A stretch of DNA of 64,000 nt from assembly GCA_963556195.1 (NCBI GenBank), contig OY744529.1, positions 60,552,580 to 60,616,579 on the forward strand. The letters are read 5' to 3'. The translations under genes were made by a program, and so were the position numbers. The notes under the pieces were generated by a model that worked only from the letters and a program-made list of their open reading frames with translations, ran no database searches and was not told the origin of the DNA. Position 1 is the first letter of the stretch, and each line of letters begins with the position of its first letter. This DNA is from Sepiola atlantica. Its lineage: Eukaryota; Mollusca; Cephalopoda; Sepiida; Sepiolidae. Below, in pieces: positions 23,701 through 35,394 of the stretch.

Positions 23701-24057
23701 TTGTACGCACCGCCTTCAGTGCGCAGTAGATAACAGCTACACTATCGGATCCAGTACGACAATCATTGCAGTTTCGACCCCTACCCGCTACTGCATCTCT
23801 GAAATGGCTGGGCCTCTCAATCAGGAGGTCGTATTTGTACTGGTGCGATCTACCTTTCTGTCCAACACTCATCGTTTCTTTTTAACCTGATACAGCATGA
23901 TGCCTTTTCTGCTGCTTTTTGTACGTCTGTCATAAAGTCTTTTACTTCTGTTCGTACAACAAAAATGATTTTACAGTATGTTCATTACATTTCGCTCATC
24001 ATATCTTCGAGCTCCCACAGCTGTTCCTTTTTAATTCATACCGTCGGATTATGCTAT

Positions 24058-24059
<2 letters not shown>

Positions 24060-24140
<81 letters not shown>
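24060..24140. repeat. (AT)n microsatellite
   Basis: A run of about 80 bp. Confidence 0.98.
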
Positions 24141-24141
<1 letters not shown>

Positions 24142-24314
24142 TGTACATTTACAACTGTTAAGTTAATATTGAGCATGTCCCGAATATATTAATATACAAG
24201 AAAACAAATCCATAATGTGTTGATGGCATTAGTAATATAACACTGTATAGAAAGAAATCTAAATATGAAAATTCAATATAGCAATAATGTTATATATCGT
24301 TTTAATATCATGTA

Positions 24315-24870
24315 CAGAATGACCCCCCCCCAATGTCATCCATGGAATCGTTAATAAAAATCACAGCTGTTCTAACAATCCAACCATATTTGGTACAAAT
24401 ATACTTCAGTCAATGTCGGACTTGTCCACCAAGGGTAAATCATGAATTTCCAATAGTTTTCGTTTTATCACTGCTCAATGATAAACTCCACATGTTCACC
24501 TCTGTGTTGATTAATTCTGAGTGCTACCTAGTGGTTGTTAAGAAGTTTTGGCAGCTTTGAGCAGACGAAGAGGTGTTATGAGGGATTAACGGTGATTTCA
24601 ACAGAATTCGGCAACTCCCCACACTTTAAGTGATTTGTTGCAGTGACTGTGAGGACACTTTGGTGATCGTCTCATCAGTCAGAGTTGTAATCTTAAATAG
24701 GTTTTACACTGACCGAAACGCAGATTTTCATCTGTGGGGTCATCTCAAAGAAAATGTGTATCAAAACGATCCTAGACTATTCGTGAATTAAAGAGGACCA
24801 TCACAGCCAGAATAAGGGCAGTGTCAAGAGAAGAGTGTGTTAGATTGTATTTCTTTCAAGTCACTCTTCG
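24315..24870 (+). mobile_element. Tc1-like element remnant, related to 16790-17303
   Basis: The left end (24315-24480) matches both inverted arms of the copy at 16790 (CAATCCAACCATATTTGGTA). After a deletion, the plus strand reads WGHLKENVYQND and, in a shifted frame, ELKRTITARIRAVSREE, the C-terminal transposase signature. The catalytic core and the right terminal repeat are missing. Confidence 0.7.
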
Positions 24871-25034
24871 CTTTCCGTCCACGTTTATATTACAAAATAA
24901 TACGTTCAGCATTTGGTGTTCTTGCTTCATTAGAACATTAGATAATGTTCTTGTAATTAAAACCCTGATTATTTTTTTGGGTAGTAAACGTTACAATTTC
25001 GCATTGATTTTTAAAAACTTTTTTCAACCCAAAC

Positions 25035-25525
25035 AAGGCAGATTGCCATTGAAGTGTAAGGGGCTACTGTGGTAGGGTTAGACTTATAATGGTGCAAACT
25101 GGGTAGGGAGTTGGGCAGCAAGATTTTTGTTCACATTGTGTTCAAATTTCTGCATGTTACAACTGTCGGGGAAGACAGAAAGCAAGAAGGGAATTCTAAA
25201 AGCGAGCCGTCTAAGAGAATATGCTACCAGAGTAGAAAACCTTCCGGCATCTAAGAACCTATGCAGTGAAGGGGTGGGATTTCACAGGTAGTCGAAGTTA
25301 TTTTCTCTTTAGAAAGGGGCACAAGTGTAATAAGTTCATCGGAGCATATTCCGTGTAGGTACTTATACAACAAGCACAAGGACACAACACTGCGGCAATG
25401 CGAGAGAGGCTGGTACTTAGCAGATCGTACTAAACCCATGAGGCTAAAAATGTTCTTTTATACCCTGTTTAAGAGTGAGAGGCTAGTGGTTGGTGCACCA
25501 TCCCAGATGTGACAACAATACATTT
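25035..25525 (-). mobile_element. LINE 3' fragment (CR1/jockey type)
   Basis: The minus strand reads QPLSHCRSVVSLCLLYKYLH, then CSDELITLVP, the conserved C-terminal region after the RT domain of CR1/jockey-like ORF2. The end near 25035 is A-rich on the sense strand (TTGAAAAAAG), as a 3' terminus should be. Similar fragments occur at 51745-52225 and at the 3' end of 52612-54860. Confidence 0.75.
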
Positions 25526-25639
25526 CAATGTTCATGTCACTAAACAAATAACAAAGAGAAGATTCACGTTTTGCAGGGATCCAGTTGCTACTAGTTTCTT
25601 TGCTCTCAATATAATAGAGAAAATGTCATTGTTAGCTTT

Positions 25640-27330
25640 AAATGTATTATAAACGCTATAAAATTGAATTGCTCATCGACTTTTTGACCTCTTTATTAAA
25701 TTTATTTGTTTTTGATCTTTTTATAACATTTATTGTTTTTCATATCACTTCAAAAATTAATAAATTTTTATCACTATTAAATATATCTCTATTAAATTTC
25801 TTTCTTTTTTATCAGTCTATTCACTTTATTTACTTAAAAAAACTTATATTTAATTAATTTATTTCTTGCTCTCTTGATTCACTTTATTTACTTTTTTGAT
25901 ATTTCTAATCAAGTTATTTACTTTTTTGATGGTTTTAATAAATACTTTTTACCTTTCTAACCAATTTATTTACTTTTTTCATTTTTCTAATCAATTTGTC
26001 TACTTTTTAAATCTTTCTAATTACTTTATTTACCTTTTTGATCTTTCTAATCTCTTTATTTACTTTGTTGGTTTTTCTAATCGATTTACCTACTTTTAGA
26101 TCTTTCTAATCATTTTATTTACATTTTTATCTTTCTAAGCAATCGGTAATTTTTTAAATCTTTTTATTAACTTTATTAATTTTTTGGATCTTTCTAACAT
26201 ACTTTATTTACTTTTTTGATCTTACTAATTAATTTATTTACTTTTTGATCTCCTTATTAACTTTATTTACTTTTTTCATCTTTCTAATCACGTTATTTAC
26301 TTTTTTCATCTTTCTAATCACGTTATTTACTTTTTTCATCTTTCTAATCACTTTATTTACTTTTTCCATTTTTCTAATCACTTTATTTACTTTTTCCATT
26401 TTTCTAATCACTTTATTTACTTTTTCCATTTTTCTAATCACTTTATTTACTTTTTCCATTTTTCTAATCACTTTATTTACTTTTTCCATCTTTCTAATCA
26501 CTTTATTTACTTTTTCCATCTTTCTAATCACTTTATTTACTTTTTTCATCTTTCTAATCACTTTATTTACTTTTTCCATCTTTCTAATCACTTTACGTAT
26601 TTTTTTATCTTTCTAATCTATTTATTCACCTTTTGATCTCTTAATTCGCTTTATTTACTTTTTTTTATCTTTCTAATCACTTTATCTAATTTTTAATTTT
26701 TCTAATCAATTTATTTACTTTTTGATCATTTTAATCATTTTATTTATTTTTATCTTTCTATTCAATTCATTGACTTTTTTCTTTCTATTAAATTTATTTA
26801 CGTTTTTGGTATTTCTAAGCATGTTTATTTACTTTTTGATTTCTTTATTCAATGTATATACTTTTTGATCTTTCTAATCATTAATTTACTTTTCTATCTT
26901 TCTAATTAATTTATTTATTGTTTGATTTCTTTATTAAATTTATTCAGTTTTTAAAATCTTTTTAATCAATTTACTATTTTGATCTTTCTAATCAATTTAT
27001 TTGTTTTTTAATCTCTCAAGTAAATCAATTTACGTTTTTGATCTTTCTAATCAATTTATTCATATTTGAAAAAATTTATTCAATTTATTTATTTAGTCAT
27101 TTATTTGTTTTATTTTCTTTTTAAAATAATTTTTTGATCCTTCTATTTAATTGATTTTTTTTATCTCTCTATTTAAAACATTTATATTTTATATCTTTAT
27201 TAAAGTTCTTATTTATTGTATTTCATTTTTTGTTTCTTCTACTGAATTTATTTTTATCCTCAATTATGATTATTTATTTTTTAATCGCTTTATTGAATTT
27301 AATAATTTACCTTTTTTATCTTACTATCAT
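25640..27330. repeat. 30-bp AT-rich minisatellite array
   Basis: The unit is TTTCTAATCACTTTATTTAC followed by TTTTTCCATT, exactly 30 bp. Between 26281 and 26590 about ten units are nearly identical, differing only at two or three sites (CCATT/CCATC/TCATC). Outward, to roughly 25860 and 27060, units diverge progressively, with insertions and deletions, and fade to 25640 and 27330. Because 30 is divisible by three, open frames run through the core on both strands; these are a by-product and not genes. Confidence 0.95.
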
Positions 27331-27964
27331 ATGTAAAGCTACATAACTCTTCTAAACAGTATATTTCTTTACAATATATACCATACGCATGGTGTCTCAA
27401 AACAATCGTCGCAGCTATACATAACTTTATTGTTGTTTGATACAATTGTAACACTGTAAAAGTCAATGGGCAAAGCGTATGCGCAGAATAAATTGTCTAC
27501 AGAAACATCGGCTCTTTTTCATATTTCCATGCTCATCCCATAAGTTCTTCTATATTTGAATTCTCGAACTGTAAAATTGGTGTCTCATGAATTGTCTTGA
27601 GCTGTGATCTGGAGAAAAATCATAAGGCACTCATTTTCCAAGCTTAAGAAACTTTCCAGGCTGTTGAAGGTGATGATGACCAGTTGTAAGGAAAACTTAA
27701 TTGCTTATTATTCAATTGATACTGCAGACTTTTCTTTAAGTGATATAACAAAAAGTTCTTGAAAGGCAAAATTAGCATTTCTGAATGTTGTAAACAATCT
27801 CTTAGGCTTTCTTCTGCGTGAGCTGAGTGAAATTTTCAAGTAGCTTCAGTTGCAGAGTGTTTACCATTTTGAAACTCATACAGCATTATACACATAAAAT
27901 GCTCTTTGGATAATATCATATGTTAAATGCTTGCTACAGTGGAAATTTTAATTAAGTGTTCATA

Positions 27965-27975
<11 letters not shown>
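27331..27975. other. unassigned sequence
   Basis: A GGTGTCTCAAAACAATCGTC word at 27390 resembles the start of the MITE at 48118 (GGGTGTCTCAAAAGATG), but no matching second end was found. No gene was recognised. Confidence 0.35.
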
Positions 27976-28024
<49 letters not shown>

Positions 28025-28065
28025 GAGAGAAGCTATTGGCTCCTGTTATTTTTGTATTTTCATCA

Positions 28066-28113
<48 letters not shown>

Positions 28114-28153
28114 TATAAATATATATATAAATAAATATATATATATATATATA
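27976..28153. repeat. two (AT)n tracts
   Basis: Runs at 27976-28021 and 28068-28153. Each is followed by AAGCTATTGGC(T/A)CCTG, so a unit of about 130 bp is duplicated in tandem here. Confidence 0.9.
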
Positions 28154-28497
28154 AGCTATTGGCACCTGACTCTTAAAATAATGTTGTATTTTCATCTATT
28201 TATTTATTTATGGCGTATATTGTCATTCTCAAAAATACACATGACTAGCTACAAAAACAAATGTAGTAAGATATTATGAAGTCAATTCTATACACAGCTT
28301 AATAAATGTAAAAAATATTACGGAAAAGCGCATTTATTAAAGCTGGTAATTCAAGTTAGAGTGATATGTAGCACACACATGAAAGTTACCACTTGACAGA
28401 TATGGAATATGGTTTGTTACTTTACTGCACGTATGCTTCCAGTGCTTCCACAAACGAGATTGTAGAAGCAGATGTTCATGATATATATATATATATA

Positions 28498-29304
28498 CGA
28501 GGCCTGTCTAAAAAGTATCCGCCCTTTATTTTTCCGTGCGAAATATAGACGATATGGCGGCGCCACTCTACGCCGTAAAGGAAGACACTTTCATGCGCAC
28601 ATGTGAATTTTATCACCGCCTTCTCACGCGTTAGTCGCTGCCTGTCGGTCGCTGAGTTAGGTGCTACACAACGTGTCTGTCGGATTAACGATTCTCTGTT
28701 GAGTAAAGGTACTGCATCAAATTTTGTCAAAAGCTTGATAGTTCTCAAAGCAAAACAATTCGTAAGATTCAGCAGGTGTTTGGAGAATATGCGATGGGTG
28801 TAACACAAATTAAGTAATGGTTCAACCGATTCAAAAATGGCCGCACATTAGCAGAGAGGGATCAGCGTTCGAGCAGGCTCAAAACTGTTGTTGAAAGGGT
28901 GCGAAATTTGGTGATGGAAGATCGTCGTTCAACCGTGCGGGAAATCGCCCAAGATGTCTGAGTGAGTAAAGATTCCGCACATGCAATTTTGTGTCATTAT
29001 TTGAACACGCACAGAGTGATTGCGAAATCATTGCGCACGTTGTTGTCGCGGAAACAGAAGGACCTCCGTTTTCAAGTTACACAAGACCGCCAATACTGAT
29101 CCTGAGTTTCTGAACACCGTGACTAGAGAAGAGATACCATTCAAAAAGAAGACTTCCAGAGGTGTTTCCGGTAGTGGATGGATCAGTGGGCTAAGTGTGT
29201 GCAAGCATAGGGGCCTACTTTGAAGAGGATAAGGGTCCCAACGCCGTCAGGCATTTTAAATAGTTTTTCTGGTATAAGGTCGGATACTGTTTAGACATGC
29301 CTCG
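28498..29304 (+). mobile_element. internally deleted mariner transposon
   Basis: Terminal inverted repeats of 23 bp (28498-28520 and 29282-29304) match at 21 positions and begin CGAGGC(C/A)TGTCTAAA. Both ends are flanked by TA. The interior keeps the N-terminal part of the transposase: IKQWFNRFKNGRT near 28812 (one stop), then VREIAQDV and HYLNTHRVIAKSL. It then jumps to the C-terminal FQRCF, GAYFEE and FWYKVGYCLDMPR. The catalytic middle, roughly 500 bp, is deleted, so the element is non-autonomous (807 bp against about 1.3 kb for the family). It is inserted in (TA)n. Confidence 0.92.
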
Positions 29305-29325
29305 TATATATATTTCCATTTAGAT

Positions 29326-29335
<10 letters not shown>

Positions 29336-29403
<68 letters not shown>
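29336..29403. repeat. (AT)n microsatellite
   Basis: A run of about 66 bp, preceded by (CA)n. Confidence 0.98.
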
Positions 29404-29405
<2 letters not shown>

Positions 29406-29557
29406 CCCCATTCTCGAATCGAGCACTGTCGTTAAGTGATGTCTCCTACTGCTCGCTAGCGTAATACAACGCTCTTTGTAAATAAACGAATGTAGCATTT
29501 AAAGTGGTGGTCAATGTGTATATAGATATACAAATATACATTGTAGATATTATTTAC

Positions 29558-29692
29558 GAGCGCTTCTCCCTTAGCCTAGTGGTAAGAGCTACCGACTATC
29601 AACTAGATGGTTCGAACCCGGACTCGGGAGTTGTGCTAGTCGAGCCGCACCGAATAGCTGTGATACAGCGAAACAGTCTAAGTGTGGATGAC
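29558..29692 (+). repeat. tRNA-derived SINE
   Basis: TAGCCTAGTGG fits the A-box consensus exactly and GGTTCGAACCC fits the B box, about 45 bp apart, within a tRNA-like 5' part that starts CTTCTCCC. The non-tRNA tail (GAATAGCTGTGATACAGCGA) recurs at 48075-48098, proving an interspersed repeat. The head does not fold into a complete tRNA because the acceptor arms do not pair. Octopus genomes are known for such SINEs. Confidence 0.82.
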
Positions 29693-29724
29693 TTTAAATA
29701 TAAATGTCTTTTCATTAACACAAA

Positions 29725-29728
<4 letters not shown>

Positions 29729-29784
<56 letters not shown>
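29729..29784. repeat. (AT)n microsatellite
   Basis: A run of about 55 bp directly downstream of the SINE, possibly grown from its tail. Confidence 0.98.
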
Positions 29785-29787
<3 letters not shown>

Positions 29788-29789
29788 TT

Positions 29790-30549
29790 TAATGTGAAAC
29801 GAAAAAAAAAAAATCTATATATTTAACAATATACTATTTTGATTTGAGGGTGGGCAAGTAAAAGACGAAACAATGTTACGCAAACTTGTCAGTTAAATTG
29901 GAACGTAAACTTGACAAAGTTTTACAAAGTAATATACATATTGAATAAATATGAGAATATAACGAGAAACAGAAAATGTAAAGCAAAATGAGGCGAAAGG
30001 TTGAAATGTCAGCAGCCATTTTTTATTCGGACAAGTTTTTGACCCCCTCCGGATAAAGTGAGAGTGCATATGTTGCGCGTTCAACAGTAAAAGCAAATGA
30101 AGAAAAGAATGGATACGATTTGATTTCCAGATGAGTCGGCTACTGAAAGCAGATGGACGTCATTTGTTCAACCGAAGATTAACAGCGAAAAGCCACTGGA
30201 AAGTAGATTTTAGACGGAAAAAAGACAAAAAAGGAAAAACAGCCGGAAAACCGGTTATAATATTTTTTTAATGACGAACGGAAGGGAATACAAACGATAA
30301 AGTAAAGTTTGCTTGTTCTGATCCGATTATGGAGACAATTGTCGAAGACGAATATTTAGAAAGAACTCGTCTGCGAAAAAATATGCATCGGAGATTCTTT
30401 AGAACCGATTAAGGTTGGCATTGGTTGTACTGATATCCGTACGTTGTAACTAATCGATTCAAGAAAAAAACAACTAAATTTGGTGACAAAACACACGAAC
30501 ATTGATATGCAGCGAAGAACATATTTGGCCATGCAATTTAGACAAAATA
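29790..30549. other. unassigned sequence
   Basis: No exon, element end or RNA gene was recognised. Confidence 0.35.
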
Positions 30550-32174
30550 TCTATCTATATAAAGTTCGGTATGTTTATATGTTTATATATTTCTATGTAA
30601 ATGATTCACTCATAAACTAATGAAACGATCATTATGAATTTTGGAACACAGATGTAAGGCGTAAAGTGTGGAAACGTAGACTATATTTAGCTTAATTTAG
30701 TTTTATGCAAAGAAGGTAAAAAGGGTGTGGATACCCTTCGTGAAAGCCCAGATATCTCCGAGTTTTGTGAAATTTTAACAATAAGTATATGACATCAATT
30801 AATAAATATTCCCCAAATTTCAATGTTTAAAACGTGTTTTAAGGGGCATACTATCGACAGTTTCCCATATGAGAATAGTTTCATTTGTATTGAAACTGAT
30901 TCATGGTCGTTAGACAGCAATAAAGCAAGATTACCCGCATTTCAATTTCCTTTAAAGACCATTAAGTCTTTAATTATAGACTTTTTCAAAGTCAAGTAAT
31001 CGATGTTGATCAATATTAGAATACGGATTCGAGACATAAGGTTTAGTAGCATTATATACTGATTTTAATCTTCGTACGTGGATATAAATGTGGTTCAAAA
31101 CTGTTCTGTTCTGGGAATTAATTTGACTCGTCCTAAAATTGGTATCTTTCTAATCTAAATGAATAAATGCGAAAGTTTTTTTTATTCATTCATCACGGGT
31201 TATTGTTATTTAAACTAATAATACAATATAATATTTAGAAATACAATATATATAGTACTAACGAAAGACCCTTAGACAGAAATTTGAATCCTAATTTGCA
31301 TATCTATTTGTTAAACAGTCTATAATAAATTAATGCTTGGTGTTATTTATTTGCAATTTTATTATCTTATTTATCTCAATAGTTTTGTCGTTGTTAACAA
31401 TAATTAAAGTTATTTAATAAAAGAAAAGATAATTTCATTCATTTTCAAGGAAATTTAAATGAAACTTAACTTACTTTATGTAGCTAGAAAGAAATGTATA
31501 TCGACAAATAGCAGTTCATGGACAAAAGGAGTAAGTGAGTGCTCTCCCCGCCCCTCATTTCCTCTCCTTCCCCGCCCTCTCTCCATCTCCTTCTCTTGCG
31601 ACGCCAAAGCCACATTTTCTTTTTTATTCTTTTTTAAAAAGCCCCCCCCCCTACGCATCCTCGTTCAAGTGAATTAATTTCTTCTTTCTATACATTTGTT
31701 TCTTGTTTAAAAGATAAATAAATGTTTATCAAAATTACAAAATAATAATATTTCTTTATTTCTATGAATAAATGTTAATGTTTATCGATTTTTATGAATA
31801 AATGCGAACGATTTGTCCCATGTTTACAAACCACTTATGAATAAAATGTCTATTATTTAAAATTTTGGTTTTAAGTAGCGAATTTTGTAAAGCGATTTAG
31901 TTTTGTTCAAAAAATATACCTTATATTGTTCAACAATTACAAACAAAAAGTCTTTCAACTTAAGCATGAAGCTCTAATCGTTTTGGGGGAAAGGGGGGGG
32001 CGATGGTCATACAATTTTGACAACAAATTTATGTTTGTGCCGTCGATAGTCATACTTTTTGTCCAAAATACCTGCCATTTACTTTACGCTAGACACTCTC
32101 ACCAAAATACCGCATTCACTCTATTAATCCTTACTTATTTTGTGAAGCTGTAGCGAACTGGTAAGGCCAGCTAG
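30550..32174 (+). mobile_element. Helitron-like element, copy 3 (full length)
   Basis: The left end TCTATCTATATAAAG follows an A. The right end is a hairpin CTGG-TAAGG-CCAG directly before CTAG, which is followed by T. This fits the A|TC...CTRR|T insertion pattern and the 3' hairpin of Helitrons. The first 550 bp are shared (inverted) with 14960-15520 and 18900-19366. No Rep/helicase ORF is present, so it is non-autonomous. The internal part includes a C-rich pyrimidine tract at 31545-31660. Confidence 0.6.
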
Positions 32175-32229
32175 TTTATATATAAATCCTAAAAATATGA
32201 TTTTTGTAGCTTTACGTCTATTGAATCAA

Positions 32230-35200
32230 TATTTGAACAAAAATAACAACCCAGGACAAAACCCAATTGAAAATAGCCACATACGACACGTACACACCAA
32301 AAGGAGACCAGAAAACAGAGGTAAGAAGCAAAACACACACTACACACAAACATACATACACAACAGGCGTAATTATTCATTAAAAAACAGCATGAAAATA
32401 CCCACACCATACACCCAGCCATTTCAACAAATTCAATCCAAATCTTCATTAAGCACACCTCGCAACCACACACACACACACGCACATACACAACAAATAC
32501 ACCTATCCAAACACACCAAACAACATATCAAACGCTCATACCACTCCACCATACACTAACCCCTGCGAATACGGCTCAACATAACGGTACAATCCTTAGT
32601 ACTTCCACCCACACCAACCAATACACTCAGAAATATCTTCTCATAAACCCTACATCATACAAACAAACCACCACAAAATACCTTTACTCAACAACCCTTA
32701 CCAAAGTCACCCTATGCCACAAAATAACCCGTACAAACATCATTCAAACCAAAGTAAACCTTACAACCACTACCACACCCACCATACCAACAAAATAACC
32801 CTCTACCACACCACCCACAACAAAACAGACCCTACAACCACTCTACACACCAATAAATGCAATCAAAATACTCCAAGCACTACCCGCATCATCAAACAAA
32901 ATCATAATATAACAATACCTAGCTACATGACCTTACACAACAATACAAACCCGATAACCACTTCCAGCATCAACAAATTCTGCCATAATACCCCAACCCG
33001 AAACAACTAACCCCTAATAGCAACATATTCAAACATGTCAAAATAAACCCTTATAATAACACGCACAACGTTCATTTTCTCGAAAAACAACACAATCCTC
33101 TAAAACACACAAAATATATACAAAGTAATCCCCCTTTAATAACTCCTCAAATTTACTAAAAAAAAAGCAATCATTATTTTTAGAAACTCCTCCCCAAACA
33201 GGAATACCAGATAAGACAACACAAAACCAAAAATCATCAATTTATTCACATACACATTAACAAAGGAAGAAATAGAAACACTAAAATTGGGCCTCAAATT
33301 CTGCCCAACTCCCAAACGTAATATCACGGAACTGAAAGAGGACCTTAAAAAATTTAAACGCAAATTTAGACAAATAGAAACATTAAATAATAACGAAAAG
33401 AAAACAGATGATTAATTAGTAAAAAAAACAAATCAACATATTTTCCTAACAAACATAACAATACAAAAGAATTAAACACTTTTGAAAACCTCTGGAACAT
33501 CATCCCCCCCGAGAAAAGCGAAACCTACCAGTAACCTAACATCTAAACAAAACCAAGCACTAAATAACATCCTAAATAATATTAACATAATTATAAAAGA
33601 AGCAGACAAAGGCAGTGCTGTAGTCGTCATGCACAAAATTTACTATAAATCAAAAATTATAGAAGCACTAGAAAGCAAAGATTACTACAAACAAATTAGC
33701 ACTAACATTGACAATAACACCATTTTGAAAATAAGAAAACTTTGCATGACATACAATAAAATACTAACAAAGAAAGAAGGGGATTTCGTAACAAACTTCA
33801 TGATTAAAACAAACAACTTCTACGGACTACCTAAGACACATAAATCGAATGAGATAAGAAATGCCATGAACACACATAAATCAGAATATATTAGTGTCCC
33901 GAATCCCAGGGACCTTACATTTAAACCCATAGTAGCAGGACCAACATGCCCAACAAGCGGACTTAGTAACTTAATTGATATATTACTACAACCATTCTAC
34001 CGAACAAGTCAAGAGTTACATAAAAGACAACATACACTTCATGAGCTCCTTACAACAAACAGAAAACCCCGGGACTAAAGTAGTTACATTTGACGTTCGC
34101 AGCTTATATAGCAACATACCCCATGACTTAGGTAAACAGACAATATCATACTGGATTGAAAAACATTCACAAATATTACATCGAATATTTACCAAACAAT
34201 TAATCATATACATTATTCTCAACAATAACGTATTTGAATTCAATAACGAAAACTACATCCAGACCCTAGGTGAAGCAATGGGAACTAAAATGGCACCAAC
34301 ATATGCAATATATGGACAAAATATTCAAACTCTTTTCAAACTTTGGAAAAGATACCTAGATGATTGTTTTATCTTTTAGGAACCCATATGTAGGACATCA
34401 ATGAATTACACAACATACTACAAAACCTACACCCAAAATAAAAGTCACTCTAGAACATAGTCACACAGAACTACCTTTCGTAGATGTACATGTTAAAATA
34501 AAAAACAATCATATTATCACAGACATCTACCACAAACCCACAGACAGCCAACAATATATCCATTTTAAGAGCCATCACCACAAAAGCTGCCGAAAATCAA
34601 TACCCTATTCCCTAGCACGTATTATCTGTACTATAGTCATTGACAAGAAGAGGATACCCGCTACAAATAATGCACAAAAGTATAGAACTAGCAGAAAACA
34701 CACCATTAGAACAATTATGAATCCCCCCCCAAAACGAAAGAAATAACAAATATTAGCATACGTCTCTACACACAACAAAAACAATCCAGAACATTTCAGA
34801 GAAATAACAAGAAACCTAATCTTACTCAACCAAAACAATAAACTAAGCAACATATTAAAAACAACGAAAATAATCAAAAGCAAACGCCAACCAAAAAATC
34901 TAAAGCAAATCTTAACCTTATCCCATCTCAAATAACACATAAGACAGGGGGTCACAAAATGCAACAAGGAAAGATGTGGGGGTTTGTGACATAATAATAG
35001 AGGGGAACTCATACACATTAAAAAAACCAACACAAACATTCACAATAAAAACGACTTAAACTGCCCCCTCAAAAATGTTATCTATGTACCAGAATGTAAA
35101 CCATGACACGAATCCTACATTGGTGCCACCAAAACACTTAATAATACAGTTGTTTTACATAAAAGCAACATAAAAATCCAAGAAAGCATTAAATTGTTTG

Positions 35201-35345
35201 TCTCTCAGCATGTGTACTCATGCAGCAGAGGAAAATACAAAATAATGCGCATCTTCCAAACCCAGGATTACTCATACCTCCTTACACAAGATAAAAAAAC
35301 TTTATATTTAAATTCAACTCAGTATTAAACAAATCATAACACAAA
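32230..35345 (+). mobile_element. Penelope-like retroelement, near complete but mutated
   Basis: The plus strand encodes, in order, an N-terminal segment (LTKEEIETLKLGLKFCPTP near 33260-33315), then KEADKGSAVVVM near 33600 and FYGLPKTHK near 33815. Then come PIVAGPTCPTSGLS near 33928, FDVRSLYSNIP near 34087, AMGTKMAPTYA near 34275 and the catalytic RYLDDCFI near 34350. The connection region (LPFVDVHVKI, SIPYSLARIICTI) leads to a GIY-YIG nuclease (VIYVPEC, ESYIGATKTLNN near 35073-35140). A frameshift near 34070 and stops near 34378 and 35107 inactivate it. The 5' part (32230-33200) is almost free of G on this strand and has weak Asn/Pro/His/Thr-rich open frames. Confidence 0.9.
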
Positions 35346-35394
35346 TCACACAACATGCGGACCGCATGCATCTACATGCATATAAGAATGAATG

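Noticed and set aside
23690..23872. Minus-strand cysteine-containing open frame as an exon
   Set aside because: There is no splice pair of good quality and no recognised domain; it overlaps the end of repeat family A.
26238..26616. Open frames of about 120 codons with a decapeptide repeat on both strands
   Set aside because: The 30-bp satellite unit is a multiple of three and contains no stop in these frames. There is no promoter, splice site or domain, and the edges of the array are full of stops.
29558..29692. Functional tRNA gene
   Set aside because: A and B boxes are good, but the acceptor and anticodon arms do not pair, and the tail recurs elsewhere as a SINE.
33136..33363. Minus-strand open frame over the Penelope N-terminal region
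   Set aside because: It is the antisense shadow of the plus-strand coding remnant.
34605..35039. Minus-strand open frame of 144 codons rich in Phe/Leu/Cys
   Set aside because: It is the antisense shadow of the connector region of the plus-strand Penelope element, which lacks G and therefore yields long antisense frames.
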